Shown here: piece by piece, positions 32,621-43,890 of the stretch
Layout: each line of letters begins with the position of its first letter
Position numbering within the stretch: position 1 is the first letter of the stretch
DNA from: Symsagittifera roscoffensis
Taxonomy: Eukaryota; Xenacoelomorpha; Acoela; Convolutidae
DNA: 64,000 bases
Reading direction: 5' to 3'
Assembly (NCBI RefSeq): GCF_963678635.1
Contig: NC_087070.1
Span: 9,458,539 to 9,522,538 of the forward strand
Position numbers and translations under genes: made by a program
Notes under the pieces: model-generated
What the model was told of the DNA's origin: nothing
Database searches by the model: none
Seen by the model: the letters and a program-made list of their open reading frames with translations, nothing else

Positions 32621-35419
32621 TCGCTCCGTTTTTTGTGGCGGGAGGATACCACTTCCGATGTGGTAGTTCATCAGTACACTCGCCATATATTCGGCGCACG
32701 GGATTCGCCTACGTGCGCCAATTTCGCGTTGCGTGAAACAGCAACTGATAATATGTCCACATACCCTGAGGCCGCCTCAGTCGTAAATGAAAATTTTTAC
32801 ATGGACGATTACTTGGATTCATTCGAGAACGTTACCCAAGCAATTAAAACTAGTCGCAATTTGGTTTCCTTACTAAAATTGGGAGGATTTAATTTGACTA
32901 AATTTGTCAGTAATGCTGATGAAATCACTTCAGCAATGAACCCCGAGGAATCCGAAACCTCATCTTCACCCATCAAGGAAATATGTAACGGTGCCGAACA
33001 ATCATCACACGTCTTAGGTCTTAAGTGGGACCATGTGAAAGACACATTGGTTGTTAGCAGAGGCGTGGATCGTCCTCTCGATAAAGCAATAACTCAACGA
33101 ACCGTCTTGAGTTTCGTCTCTTCTGTGTTTGACCTTGTTGGGTTAGTAGCTCCATACACAGTTAGGGCCCGTCTTTTACTGAAAGATATTTGGAAAATCA
33201 GTGGTCAAAGTTGGGACGACGAATTGCCAGAAGACATAAGAGATAAGTTTCTCGAGTGGCACTCCGGTCTCCCTCTCTTAGGGCAATTGACTATTCCCCG
33301 TTGTTACTTCACAGAGCCTGTTGATCAAATTGAGCTCCACATGTTCGGTGATAGCTCGCAGGACGTTTTCTGTGCTGTTGGATTTTTGCGCGCGCGACTT
33401 GCGAGCTCGCATAAAACTCAAATATCCTTCATTCTTGGTAAAGCTCGCGTTGCGCCCATGAAAGCGCTATCTATACCGAAGCTAGAGCTTCAAGCTGCTC
33501 TGCTCGCCACACGACTAAAAGATGATATACTAACCGCACTTACCGTCTCTATTAATCATGTCTTTATGTGGACAGATAGTACAACAGTTTTGCAGTGGCT
33601 AAACTCCACTGAAAAATTACCTGTATTCGTCGCTAATCGTGTCGGCGAAATCCTCGAGTCGACCACTATTGATGAGTGGCACCATGTTCTGAGCGGCGAT
33701 AATCCAGCTGATACCGGTACGCGGGGGATTTCTTCGGAAGCCCTAAAGGATAGCAGCTGGGTTATTGGTCCGAGCATCCTCAGGACTACTGATTGGCCGT
33801 TTATACCCGACGAACGTGTAATCAATAAAATTTGTTTGAAGGGTCCTACTTGTGATGTTGATAATTGCTTGGAGACATCATCATCCTTCGTCACCGATGT
33901 CACATCAATCAAACATCCCGAACACGGGTTCAATTGGGAAAGGTTCAGTTCCTTTACAAGATATAAACGAGTAGTCGCTTTTATGTTGAGGGTGTTGCCT
34001 TCACATAAGCATTTTCGTGGTAAAGACTTACGAATCACCGACCCCACTGAACTTGATATTGCAGAAAGCAAACTGATTCATCTTGCTCAGATGGAATCCT
34101 TTCCCATTGAGTTAAAAGCACTCACCGCTGGCAAACCTATTAAGAATAGTAGTAAAATTGCCACATACTCGCCATTTATCGGTCCCGCTGGAATCATTCG
34201 TTCCACCGGACGGATTGTGCGCTTAGTGAATACCGAGTTTGATACTAAGCACCCAATAATACTCGACGCCCGACATACCTTAGTTCGTTTGTTGGCCCGC
34301 AGCCTCCACCATAAGCATTTTCATCAAGGATTAGATTACATGCACTCCGTTTTAAATATGAAATATGCAGTACTTGGGTTGCGTCGACTACTTCGGTCTA
34401 TCGAAAATCAATGTGTAACATGCCGTAAACGCAAAGCAAGCACAATCCAGCCAATTATGTCCGATTTACCGGTCGAACGTCTCGGATACAAGCAACCACC
34501 CTTCAATCATACGGGTGTGGATTACTTTGGACCGCTTTACGTTCGGGTTCGCAGAAGCACGGAAAAAAGATGGGGATTCCTTTTTACTTGCCTCACCACC
34601 AGGGCTGTACACCTTGAGATTGTACCATCTCTGGACACCAGTTCGTGTGTCATGGGCATTGAACGTTTCGTTGCGCGCCGTGGTACGCCAAGCACAATCT
34701 GGTCGGATAATGGCACGAACTTCGTTGGTGCGGAAAAGGAATTACTTGCCTGCATCAAGAGCTGGAATGGCATGGCTCCGACCATTTTTGCACATAAAGG
34801 TGTTACTTGGAAATTTAACCCGCCAGGCGCACCCCATCATGGCGGCTCCTGGGAACGCCTCGTCCGAAGCGTGAAGCGCGTGCTGTACGATATCCTAGGC
34901 AGTAGGCGAGTCACTGAAGAGGTGTTAGGAACAACACTCTGCTTAGTTGAACAGGCTTTGAATTCGAGGCCAATCACTCCCGTTAGTACCGATTCACGTG
35001 AGTTAGAAGCGTTAACCCCAAACCATTTTTTGCTTGGACAACATGCCACAAGCTTTCCTTCGCTTTTACCCGGGGAGCACTTCGATCACAAGAAAAGGTA
35101 CGTGCGAGCGCAGTCATATGCTAACGCGATTTGGTCTCGTTGGCTTCGAGAATATGTTCCCTCGCTGAATAAGCGTGTCAAGTGGCACACTCATTCTGAC
35201 TTCACTCTTAAAACAGGCGATCTCGTGTGGGTGATTGAGTCCGATAGTCCGCGTGGGTACTACCCTCTCGCCCGAATCGTCAAGCTAAACTACGGACAGG
35301 ACGGTTGCGCCCGATCCGCCCTTGTCAGGACCGCAACCCGTGAAGTCACGCGGCCGACCGTTAAGCTCGCTCCGGTTCTTCCTTCTTCAGGGGGGGAGGA
35401 TGTTGCAATGCAAATGTAG
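32620..35419 (+). CDS. BEL/Pao pol C-terminal part: RT palm, RNase H, integrase
   Basis: A single open frame of about 930 codons. In order: LRFLWRED and TRHIFGARDSPTCANFAL (reverse-transcriptase motif B region), FYMDDYLDSF with the catalytic YMDD (near 32797), then RNase H (LHMFGDSSQ, MWTDSTTVLQWL, LSGDNPADTGTRG acidic residues). Integrase follows with its zinc-binding HHKHFHQG and CVTCRKRK, and catalytic D in GVDYFGP (34520), D in WSDNGTNFVG (34706) and E in GGSWERLVR (34853). The tail has LEALTPNHFLLGQ and a basic chromodomain-less C-terminus. The frame overlaps the polypurine tract and ends 19 bases inside the 3' LTR. All integrase catalytic residues are intact, unlike the fossils at 2.4 and 14.2 kb. 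Confidence 0.95.
35390..35400 (+). other. polypurine tract
   Basis: GGGGGGGAGGA abuts the 3' LTR and would prime plus-strand DNA synthesis. It is translated within the end of pol (SGGED). Confidence 0.9.
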
Positions 35420-35857
35420 AATAAAACAAGAGTATAGATGCATATAAAATAAGCACAGTTGGCCAAGCGGACTAAGACAAAGTAAGCTAACGCCGATTAT
35501 ATGTGTGAAATAACAGTTGACGTAGGTTCGAGTCCCCCACCTGCCCATGTATTAATATACTAAAAACGGGGGTTACTTCCTATTTTAACTGTTTTTTGGT
35601 TCTAATTCGGTTCAGCCTTGATTAAGGTTGACCGCCAAAAAGAGCAATTTGTCTCAAGGACATTACCGACCGGTTCTTGTGGCTAGCTTGCGCCGATTTG
35701 TACCAAAAACGGACAGATGCTAAAAATGTTGTATGATTTCCTGATCAATAGAAAAATACCGAAGTTTATCTATTGCTTGAGTTATTTACCGATAAATATC
35801 TCTTATTAATTTACGAATTTGGATTCAATTATTTTCGTTTGGAGATTAGCGAGCATA
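35401..35857 (+). repeat. 3' LTR
   Basis: 457 bp, same length as the 5' LTR, with substitutions in the 'cgccga(g/t)ttgtacc', 'tatgat(g/t)tcctg' and 'accgaa(a/g)ttt' segments. It includes the same tRNA-like A box (from 35460) and B box (35525-35535). Confidence 0.95.
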
Positions 35858-35862
35858 CCGGT
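35858..35862. repeat. 5-bp target site duplication CCGGT (right)
   Basis: Directly follows the 3' LTR and matches 26290-26294. Confidence 0.85.
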
Positions 35863-37007
35863 AACGACAGTTCAAAGAGACAAAACTTAGTTTCAAGATG
35901 TCCATGTGTTAAAATACCATTTTCTTAAATTATATAATTATATTAACAATTTCAATATTGCTTTATATATTAGTAATAAGAAACAGTAATAATAAATATA
36001 TTATTCTAAATTTCCTAATACGAATTTCTTAATTACTTAATATATATAATTTCGGAGAAAGGCATTGAAGTTTTGGTTGAACACATTAGACAGTTCAAAG
36101 AGCCACTGCCACCATGATGCGATAATGCTGTTAGATTGAATTTCCATTTTAAGCCCCAATGCGCGAATGAAGAGAGTGCGTGGCGTTCCGTTTATTTTTT
36201 TTGATGTTGCAATTTAATTTTTCCATCGAAGTGTGTGCACATTTGTTAGGGGTTGATGATTTTATAGAACCATTCATTTTTCTTCTACCAGGAGAAAGTT
36301 TCTTAGTTTTGAAGAAAAAATTTTGAGAACTTAGTTTTAATGGTAAATTTTTGCGTTCAGATTTTTCAAAAAGAGGCCAGATATTCCTCTCTTCAAATTT
36401 TCTGGCTGCAATTTTTTGCGAACCTTTGAAAATATACAAATAATTTTAAGCTGGTCGTATCATGTATCACTTTTATCGACCTTGATCAATATTAATTGAT
36501 ATATATAATTTATTTCGAAAAGCGGGCATTCGGTTGACCTATACAGTTGACATATAATTTTACCATCTCAACCCAGGTGTTAAAGCGATCGAAATTCTTT
36601 TCGTCGAGTTCAAAATATCAGTGCTTATTCAATGATCTACTGATTATTCTCGAAACCAAAATTAAAAAAAATTGAAGTCATTCCTGTTTTTCATACGGTC
36701 ATCTCGTAATCAAAGAACTTCGTAGATATAATTACGGAAACTTTAAAAGCTTCAGAATCCCAGAGATTGTGTGTAAGAATCAATTTGATAGTCAGTTAAA
36801 TTACGCATTTAAATTATTTAATCAGTTTGAATCAGGAATGAAGCCATGCAGTTAACTTTTGTAATAATCAGTTAGCATTTAATCGATCTTGCAAAAGTGA
36901 AGATCAATTTTCATGCCTTTTCCTGAAACAGTTTTGCTGAAAATATTTCAGACAATATCTAGTACCACAAATCGTTATACAAATTACAGACTGATTGAAA
37001 ATTAAGT
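35863..37007. other. AT-rich intergenic DNA, no gene
   Basis: Only short, low-complexity open frames. It separates the BEL/Pao element from the 3' end of the minus-strand phosphatase gene, so it may hold that gene's 3' untranslated region, but no clear polyadenylation signal could be assigned. Confidence 0.4.
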
Positions 37008-40000
37008 TCAAATTGACAAATTAAATTTTACATACTCTTCAAACATCTTGAGCTCTATCAATACATCGTCTGATATTTTGTTCAAAATCACTGGTACAAA
37101 ATCAAACAGTACGAGTAATTTCAGTTCAGCAGTTTCCATATCTCGGTACAGCTCGAAAGCGATGCTTGCTGCAAATTCGGGCCACGAATAATCCTGTGCT
37201 TGCAAAGCTACCCGAATAGAGTTAATTGTCGTGTCGTGGCCGCTAAGAAAAATCAACTTGAACGGGTTTTCGACGTCGAGAGAATTGAGAATATTCTGGA
37301 AGAGTCGTGAGCATGACTTTGCCACTCCATTTTGGGCTAAAAAAGGACCAATTACAGCATCTAACTTTGATTTTTTTTAAATAAGGGAGTTAGTTCTAAA
37401 TGACATCAAAGTCCTGTACTTGTGTAATGCATCAGCTAAGAGCTTTTTTTAAAAAGTTTTTAGTTCGCACAAAGATTAAAAGAACAGAAAGCTGTCATAT
37501 CATAGAAGTTTCGTTTTATATAGACCCCACATCAATTTTCTTTGACCATTTAAAAACAAGTTAGCCTTATATTCTGCAACGGATCTAGAATTTTTTCGGG
37601 GCATCCCAAATTTTTGTCGAATTTTTTTGGTTCATCAACATGGTTGCTTTTAGCCAGATCAAACAACTCAGAACACTAAAAGGATCCTGATTCGCCAAAT
37701 TTTCATGCCGCAGTCAATTTTTGCCGAACCAATTGTGTTGTTTTTGAGCACTTTTTTGAAGGATTTGACAAAAAAAAATGATTTTTTTTTGCGCGCGATC
37801 CAAGCTCAAGTTTAGCTTATAATGACGCCAAATTTTTCGAAGTGGGTCCAAGATAAATCACTGTGCAAAATGGCGCCAAAGAGAGGACGCTTTGGGTTGT
37901 CAGGGTGTCGAATTTATGAGGACGGGGGGGGGGGTGGTAGGGCGATATGCGAGTGTAGCGAATTCTGACCGTGTTGTCTTAGCGAGCCCAACAGCAAAAA
38001 AAAATCTGAAAATGAGCGAACCCAGGATTTTTTCAGCAGTGATGACGTAACTCAGCATTTTGCTGCTGCTCCACAAATCTTCATCATCAAAAGGCAGAGA
38101 AGCTACCGCTTTTTTTGCTCATCTGCAGAAACTCCGTCGAGGTCAAAGGTCAGAAACGAAGTGACATAGTCCCTCACATTCTGAAGGTCGATTGATTCTT
38201 CTGCGACTTCAAATCGAGAGGCGAAGTCAAGTGCCCATTTCTGGAAACCAGGAATTTCGCGCACCATGAAATTGTAGGAGTTGGCTTTGTGACACGAGTC
38301 TCGAAGTTCCGGGAAACTAAAAAAGACGCAAGTTTTCAAGATATTTATATAGATTATTATTCAATCTAAAGCTGATTATTGCCTTCATGAAAAAATCAAA
38401 TATGAGCTCGTCGGGCAAAAAAAAATGAAATTTTACTTTTAAAACCATGTGTTTTCCGTTTGAGGGAACTATCAGCCAATTTCAATAAATCCAGGAAATA
38501 GTAAGAAAGTATTATTTTTTGTCACGTTTATACTGCATTTCGCAAAAATGTATACTGTATTTGATAGGAAAAATTGAAGATTTACTTAAAGAGAACAGTT
38601 GATTACCGTTTGAAGGGAACAAGCAGCCAATTTTCGTCGGCATTATCGAAAACCCAAGTTTTGATTTTCGGGTTCTGTCGCGGACCCGTTTGCTCCTGCT
38701 CAAACAACCCGCCGAGCAAACAGCGCAACGACTCAACTGTTCGCTCGGTCCGGGACGAAAACGCGCAGACTCTTTGACTCGGCTGCTCGCCTTCCGTGCA
38801 TGAGTTCGCTATACGTTCAACTTCGGAAGTGTAGCGAGTTTTGAGTCGTTTTCCGAGTGATCGCAGTTGTTTTGCTCCTTTTGAAGTCAGTTTTCCGCTA
38901 CGGCTGAAATATCCACACAGACTTTGAAATTCAATCAAAAAATAAGATCGTGTTCTTGAGTCTCGAGTATTGAAAAATCTAGAATAAGATGTAACTTGTG
39001 TCATAAATATCGCATGAAAAAAAAACAATTAAGAAAGTTAATGGGGTCGACCTTTCTTTGACCTTTTTGTCCACCTTAATTTTTGACCTTTTTTAAATCG
39101 TCTCAATTGATATTCCGGGCTCTCCTTTTGAGGAACCAATGTGATCAAACTTTTCGCACCGAAGGTAAGTTTTAGCAAAAAAAAACAGACCAAATTGATA
39201 TTTTGAGCAATTTTGTTAAGGTTTCGATCAAAAATTGCTTTTTGTTGCGCGGGACCTAATTTCAAATTTAGTATTAATTGGCGCCAAAAGAACTTTTATA
39301 TAACATTCTGGATCTCTTGAACTATCCCCCCCCCCCCTTTGTAAAAAGGGGGAGACTCGTTACTAAGTACAAATTTTACATATGCTTAACCATTGAATTA
39401 TTTCTTTATAGGGGTGGCAATTCGTGATTAGTTTAGGAGGGGGGGGGGGGGGGGGGGGGGAGTTAAAGAGATCCAAAGTTTTAGTATGCGAGGCTGAAAT
39501 TCGAGGTCGTAAAATGGTAGAGTGGGAACCCTATGGGTAGAGAGAGTGTCGAATCGAATTCCTCGGGGGTAAGTTGGGTAACGTACCGAAAAGTAAACAC
39601 GTCTTACTCGTAAGCCAATCAGAATCGAGAAAAAATATATAATTCGTTCGTTGTTTTCTTATCTCGATTCTGATTGGCTTACGACTGGTCTTCTTTATGA
39701 CACTCGATTGTGATTGGTCTACGGCTTGTCTCTCAAAGCATTTTTACATTTTGAAGCACTTCGTCTATTTATAAGTTCAATTAAAACATACTCAGTGACA
39801 GTTAGAATCTCCATTTCATTTCTCGCTGCTGTAAACTTCTCACACTCTTCAGGAAAAACCACCAATTTCACATTCTCGTATTGAAGGTCATTGACCCCAT
39901 CGAAGCAATTCGGGTCCAAATTGTCGAAGAAAGACTCTTCAAATCGCTCATTCAGGGTATTCGAGATCAGCTTTCGGTACTTAAATGGCGTTCTATGACC

Positions 40001-40123
40001 GTGTCTGAATATAATCACACTTTTCACTCGAGTATAATTTCTTGCAAGTTCGGCCTCCAATAATTCTGTGTCATTGCTAGAAAGGCTTCGGAAATTGTCG
40101 AACTCTTCAAAATTGAGTTTCAT
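37008..40123 (-). CDS. histidine acid phosphatase family gene, four exons seen
   Basis: Minus-strand exons: 40123-39792, 38978-38607 (or from 38921), 38316-38107 and 37336-37008. Exon 1 carries the catalytic RHGHRTP at about residues 40-46. Exon 2 has GKLTSKGAKQLRSLGKRL and SSRTERTVESLRCLLGGLF, both conserved in histidine phosphatase clade 2. Exon 4 has LSGHDTTINS, whose His-Asp is the proton-donor pair. The enzyme class hydrolyses phosphomonoesters through a phosphohistidine intermediate; substrate is unknown, with acid phosphatase or 2-phosphoxylose phosphatase relatives possible. Splice sites GA/gtatgt, CG/gtaatc and tttttttag acceptors support exons 1 to 3. The exon 3 to 4 phase does not close, so a small exon or alternative site is missed. 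No signal peptide at this Met, so an upstream exon is possible. Confidence 0.85.
39439..39460. repeat. 22-base poly-G run
   Basis: Inside phosphatase intron 1. Shorter C and G runs at about 39327-39353 lie nearby. A likely sequencing and assembly weak point. Confidence 0.9.
39609..39683. repeat. perfect 22-bp inverted repeat with 31-nt loop
   Basis: CGTAAGCCAATCAGAATCGAGA (39609-39630) is exactly complementary to 39662-39683. Each arm contains a CCAAT-type pentamer. A diverged third arm (CTCGATTGTGATTGG) is at about 39701-39722. It lies in intron 1 of the phosphatase gene; it could be a MITE remnant or an RNA hairpin. Confidence 0.7.
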
Positions 40124-40354
40124 TTCCAAACAAAGCAAATTAGTTATATTTGCAGATGGATCAATTTAGTTTACGTAGAGTAGAAGAGAGTCACTTTTTT
40201 GTCACAAAATCTAAGATTTCAGGACAACTCTATTTTGAATGGGAATTGCAATACTGAACAAAAAGGTAAATTTGTGATCAACAAACAACTAAATTTTAAG
40301 TTAAGTTACACGTCATTTTGAGAAGTGTTGCAATATTGACGTAATGGTAAATAT
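40124..40354. other. upstream of the phosphatase exon 1, no signal assigned
   Basis: AT-rich. On the minus strand this is the likely promoter or first intron of the phosphatase gene. No convincing TATA box or acceptor is visible before the first ATG. Confidence 0.3.
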
Positions 40355-40363
40355 AATATTGAT

Positions 40364-40820
40364 GGGTGCCGGACATCAAGCCGACGAGACTTCAAGCCGA
40401 ATTGTAAAATTAGGGACTTCAAGCCCAATAGTTCCTTATAAAGTCGTGAAATATGAATAATTTGAAAATTTTTTTGAAAAATTTCTGAGTTTCATGATAT
40501 TTCTTCACTAGTTATTGGCGTTTGGATATAAATTAAGCCTCCAAATGATGTTTTGGAAAGTTGAAATGCAAAACATGGTTGAAGGCATTTTTCATGTTTA
40601 TAATTTATGCATTTCAAAAACCGCCTGATGTTATCAATGGATGCGAATCACAAGTGGTGCATTGTCATGAATAACGCTTATTAGGGACTAAACTTGCCAA
40701 AATTTTAGAAAAGCAACGTTTTGCAGATGATAAAATAGCGTTTTGAGGTGCTTGTAAAGTTTTAATTTCGGCTTCAAGTCCCTTCGGCTTGAAGTCACGT
40801 CGGCTTGTTGTCCTAGACCC
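40364..40820 (+). mobile_element. Mutator-like MITE, copy A
   Basis: A 457-bp element with terminal inverted repeats: left GGGTGCCGGACATCAAGCCG, right end complementary in form (CGGCTTGTTGTCCTAGACCC). The sub-repeat CTTCAAGCCGAA occurs several times at both ends. Flanks AATATTGAT (40355-40363) and AAAATTGAT (40821-40829) match at 8 of 9 bases, a 9-bp target duplication as in Mutator-like elements. No coding capacity. Confidence 0.8.
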
Positions 40821-40912
40821 AAAATTGATACGTCATTCATCTCCCAAATATGCTAAAAATAATTCCGACCTCACATTCACGTAAAAAGATTGACATACAC
40901 ACGGGTCTAGGT

Positions 40913-41359
40913 CAACAAGCCGACGGGACTTCAAGCCGAAGGGACTTCAAGCCGAAATTGAAACTTTACAAGCACCTCAAAACGCTATTTTATCATCTGT
41001 AAAAAGTTGTTTTTCGAAAACTTTGGCAAGTTTAGTCCATAATAAGCGTTATTCATGAAAATGCACCTCTTGTGATTGGCATCCGTTAATACTATCAGCC
41101 GGTTTTTGAAATGCATTAATTATAAACATGAAAAATGCCTTCAACCATGTTTTAATTTTCAACTTTCCGAAACATCATTTGGAGGCTCAAATTATATGCA
41201 AACGCCAATAACTAGTGAAGAAAGATCATAAAATTCAGAAATTCTTTAAAAAAGTTTTCAAATTATTCATATTTCACGACTTTATAAGGAATTATTCGGC
41301 TTGAAGTCCCTAATTTTACAATTCGGCTTGAAGTCCCGTCGGCTTGATATCCGGCACCC
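40913..41359 (-). mobile_element. Mutator-like MITE, copy B, inverted
   Basis: About 447 bp, the reverse-complement relative of copy A, with GGGTCTAGG at the left and CCGGCACCC at the right. It is flanked by perfect 9-bp duplications CATACACAC (40904-40912 and 41360-41368). The two copies therefore inserted independently, and together they make a near-palindrome of almost 1 kb with a 92-bp centre. Confidence 0.85.
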
Positions 41360-41368
41360 CATACACAC

Positions 41369-43394
41369 AATTTATCCGCAACAAGCCTAAGAATATGCTT
41401 AAAAATTATCCCACCACGAGTTTAGAAGAAAATTAGTTTTACAGGGTTTTTCACCACCAAAGTATGATACCAGAAGTAAAGGCCAAAATCGGCCTGGCGA
41501 AAGAAGCGTTTTAGTCTTCTTTCAAACGAGTTTATCATTTTTCAAAAAATATCGAAAAATGGGTTTGAAATTTTTGGTTTTAAAGCAAAATTGTGGAAAA
41601 GTCACTCTTAATATTATCTCGTAATGAGCAAAAGTTTCAAAAATAAAACCCTTGGTTGGTAGTTTTCCTTAAGCTGAGTTAACTCTCCCACAATCGTACG
41701 TGCAAGAAATTACAATTTGAGTGAGAAAAAATCGAAAAAGCATTTTTTAAATTTATTTTGTTTTTCATGAATTTTGCGCACAGTTTATTTTTTCCTTGTT
41801 GCAATTTGTTAATTGTTTCATATTTCAGACAAAGTGTAAAAAGTTTTACGCATTTCAAACTCTAGTCTTGAAATTCTTGATATGCGTTTTACACGAATCA
41901 ACATTTTTTTGTACGCTCGAATTTTTTCTTCATTTTTTAGAAATAGAATCTTTCCCCTGGAAAAATTTGATTTCAGTGTCCAAGCAAGTACAGCACAATG
42001 AAAAGTTATCCTTGCCAAGGTAGATAATTCTCTTGCTTCGAGGAACAGATAATAATGGGCTGAAATTTGCTTATATAGCGCCCCTACTGGATATTTCCAT
42101 GCTATGGCGATCGCAACGCATCTCACCACAAACGGTCCCAATATTGGAACCATATTCAACCAAACATTTTATACCGAATTACATTCTTTGATAAAAATCA
42201 CTTAAGTATTTAGAGCTAACCAATCATGATCCTTTTTTAAAACTCATGGTAGTTTGCAAAGCTGTAACTATTTATAGTTTCAGCCGGGAAAAAGATAATT
42301 TAACTTAGAAAGCAGTTGCTCTTCCTCTCATTTAAGCTCGCAAAAAGACCAAAGTATACTAGACCTATTGAGACTAGGATATAGAAGAGTAAGATTAAGA
42401 TCAGTATTAGACTAAGAAGTTGCACGTATACCTCCGGCTGACAAAAATATAGCGTGACGAACAGACTGTGTACCCTATCCTCCGAAATTACTCTATGAGA
42501 AGGCTCCATCTAACCTAAACTCATCTGGTGCCACTAAACGAGTCTCGAGTAGACCTACACGACTTAAAGTTTCGAAAAACCTAGAAATAGATTAGAAAAC
42601 AAAAAAACATGTTGAAAGAAACCGAAAATAAATTTAGTTTATTTTCAGGTCTGAATGAACCGAATCAATTATTCAGAAAAAACCAGGTCACAGCAAAGAC
42701 TAAAAATTAGATACCTGTATTGCAAAGCAAAAAAAGCAGACAAAGACGATTACCGATAAGAATTTCAAGAAATCAGAATTAAAAGAAGGATACTAGATCA
42801 CTATCTACCAAACAACCTACATAACCTCAAAATACGGCATGTTCCCCAATTAAATTCCTTTTCCAGGTTTAAATAATAACTGAATAACACCACTGAATCG
42901 AATACAAACTGATGATATAGAACTGAGCTTCTCAAGATATTTTTGGTAGAATATTTCAAAAACATCCATCATCAGATTGCGATTTCTAGATTCCATCAGC
43001 AAAAAACTCATTTACTTAGAAGTCTCACAAAACAAATTATGAATTATAAAAAAATTAGCATGGTTCATTATAGTTTTTTTCCAATACAATCTAGACCTAT
43101 TTAAACAATCCCGAAACAATTTCGCACACTTTGTGATTTATATACAATCCTAGCATAGAAAAAAATAAATGAATGGAATCCAGAATGATAGTTTGATTGT
43201 TTTCCAAAGATATTTTAATGTAATTTAAAGTTTTCTAATAAACCAATCAATATTTCTGGCTCAGCAATTCAAACTGTCTCAGTAAATAGAATCTCTTAAA
43301 GGGTAGCTCCAAAAAACACACAGCATAGTTTTAAATTATAACACGATGTTCCACAAAATGACATTTCAAAACGCTTTAGTTCATCATTTATGAA
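41369..43394. other. AT-rich, no gene recognised
   Basis: A minus-strand frame at 41818-42159 is open for 113 codons with hydrophobic segments (MVPILGPFVVRCVAIAIAWK) but shows no family motif or supporting exons. Nothing else stands out. Confidence 0.35.
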
Positions 43395-43890
43395 CACACA
43401 TGAAAATCTGAACGGAATTACAAGGTACAGGTCAGCTTCTCACTCGTTTTTTTTCCGCCAGTATAGCATGATATCGCTCTGCCTCCCTCATCCATGGCGC
43501 CGTTGGTCGCAAAAATCAAGGGGGTAAAAGAGGCATGCTCTACCTGCAGAACGCGGTCGTTTTATTCGACTTTTTTCCGATTCTCATGGGTCTCTAGGAG
43601 TGGCTTCAGTTTTCGGTTCCTATTACTTGGAGCGTTCGGGTGTGTGAAACGGACGTCAAGAAACATTTTCTGTAGTGGCGCCCAAAAACCTCGACAAGAA
43701 ATATCCAGTCTAGTATTGTCTTCCAGATTGCTTCCACTTGCAAGTTCTTTCCCGTCAATTGGATCAGACCGGGCTCAACGCTCACATCCTTGCACATGTT
43801 ACGTAAAAAGTCGGCTTCGACGTCGCTGACAGCATTGTGACGCGTTATGAAGAAACCATCCAACTTACAAATCAAGGCATGGTCGACTTA
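43395..43890 (-). pseudogene. transposon ORF fragment of the HALxC/RHN type
   Basis: The minus strand reads HALICKLDGFFITRHNAVSD, VEADFLRNMCKDVSVEPGL, then after a frame change RLDISCRGFWAPLQKMFLDV with FTHPNAPSNRN and THENRKKVE. After a further change it reads NDRVLQVEHASFTPLIF and a short tail. These blocks recur, in this order, in repetitive uncharacterised proteins downstream of reverse transcriptases in many invertebrate genomes; this is from memory and unverified. At least two frameshifts and the missing upstream half make it a remnant. Function of the family is unknown to me. Confidence 0.6.

Larger units (their letters stand above)
26295..35857 (+). mobile_element. BEL/Pao LTR retrotransposon, recent insertion, defective
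   Basis: A full structural element: 457-bp LTRs, primer-binding site, long leader with an extra ORF, gag with zinc knuckles, aspartic protease, reverse transcriptase, RNase H, integrase, polypurine tract and flanking CCGGT duplications. The LTRs differ at 3 of 457 positions, so insertion was recent. The body has several frameshifts and an in-frame-destroying deletion removing reverse-transcriptase motif A. Either it moved in trans using proteins from intact relatives, or it decayed quickly, or some frameshifts are sequencing errors at homopolymers. The order PR-RT-RH-IN and the integrase sequence assign it to BEL/Pao rather than Gypsy or Copia. Confidence 0.95.

Noticed and set aside
40364-41359. 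One large foldback transposon
   Set aside because: Each arm has its own terminal inverted repeats and its own 9-bp target duplication, so two separate insertions fit better.
41818-42159. Hydrophobic 113-codon minus-strand frame as a membrane receptor exon
   Set aside because: No receptor motif, no supporting neighbouring exons, and base composition like surrounding non-coding DNA.
43494-43829. 111-codon plus-strand frame
   Set aside because: Antisense of the transposon ORF fragment that reads on the minus strand.
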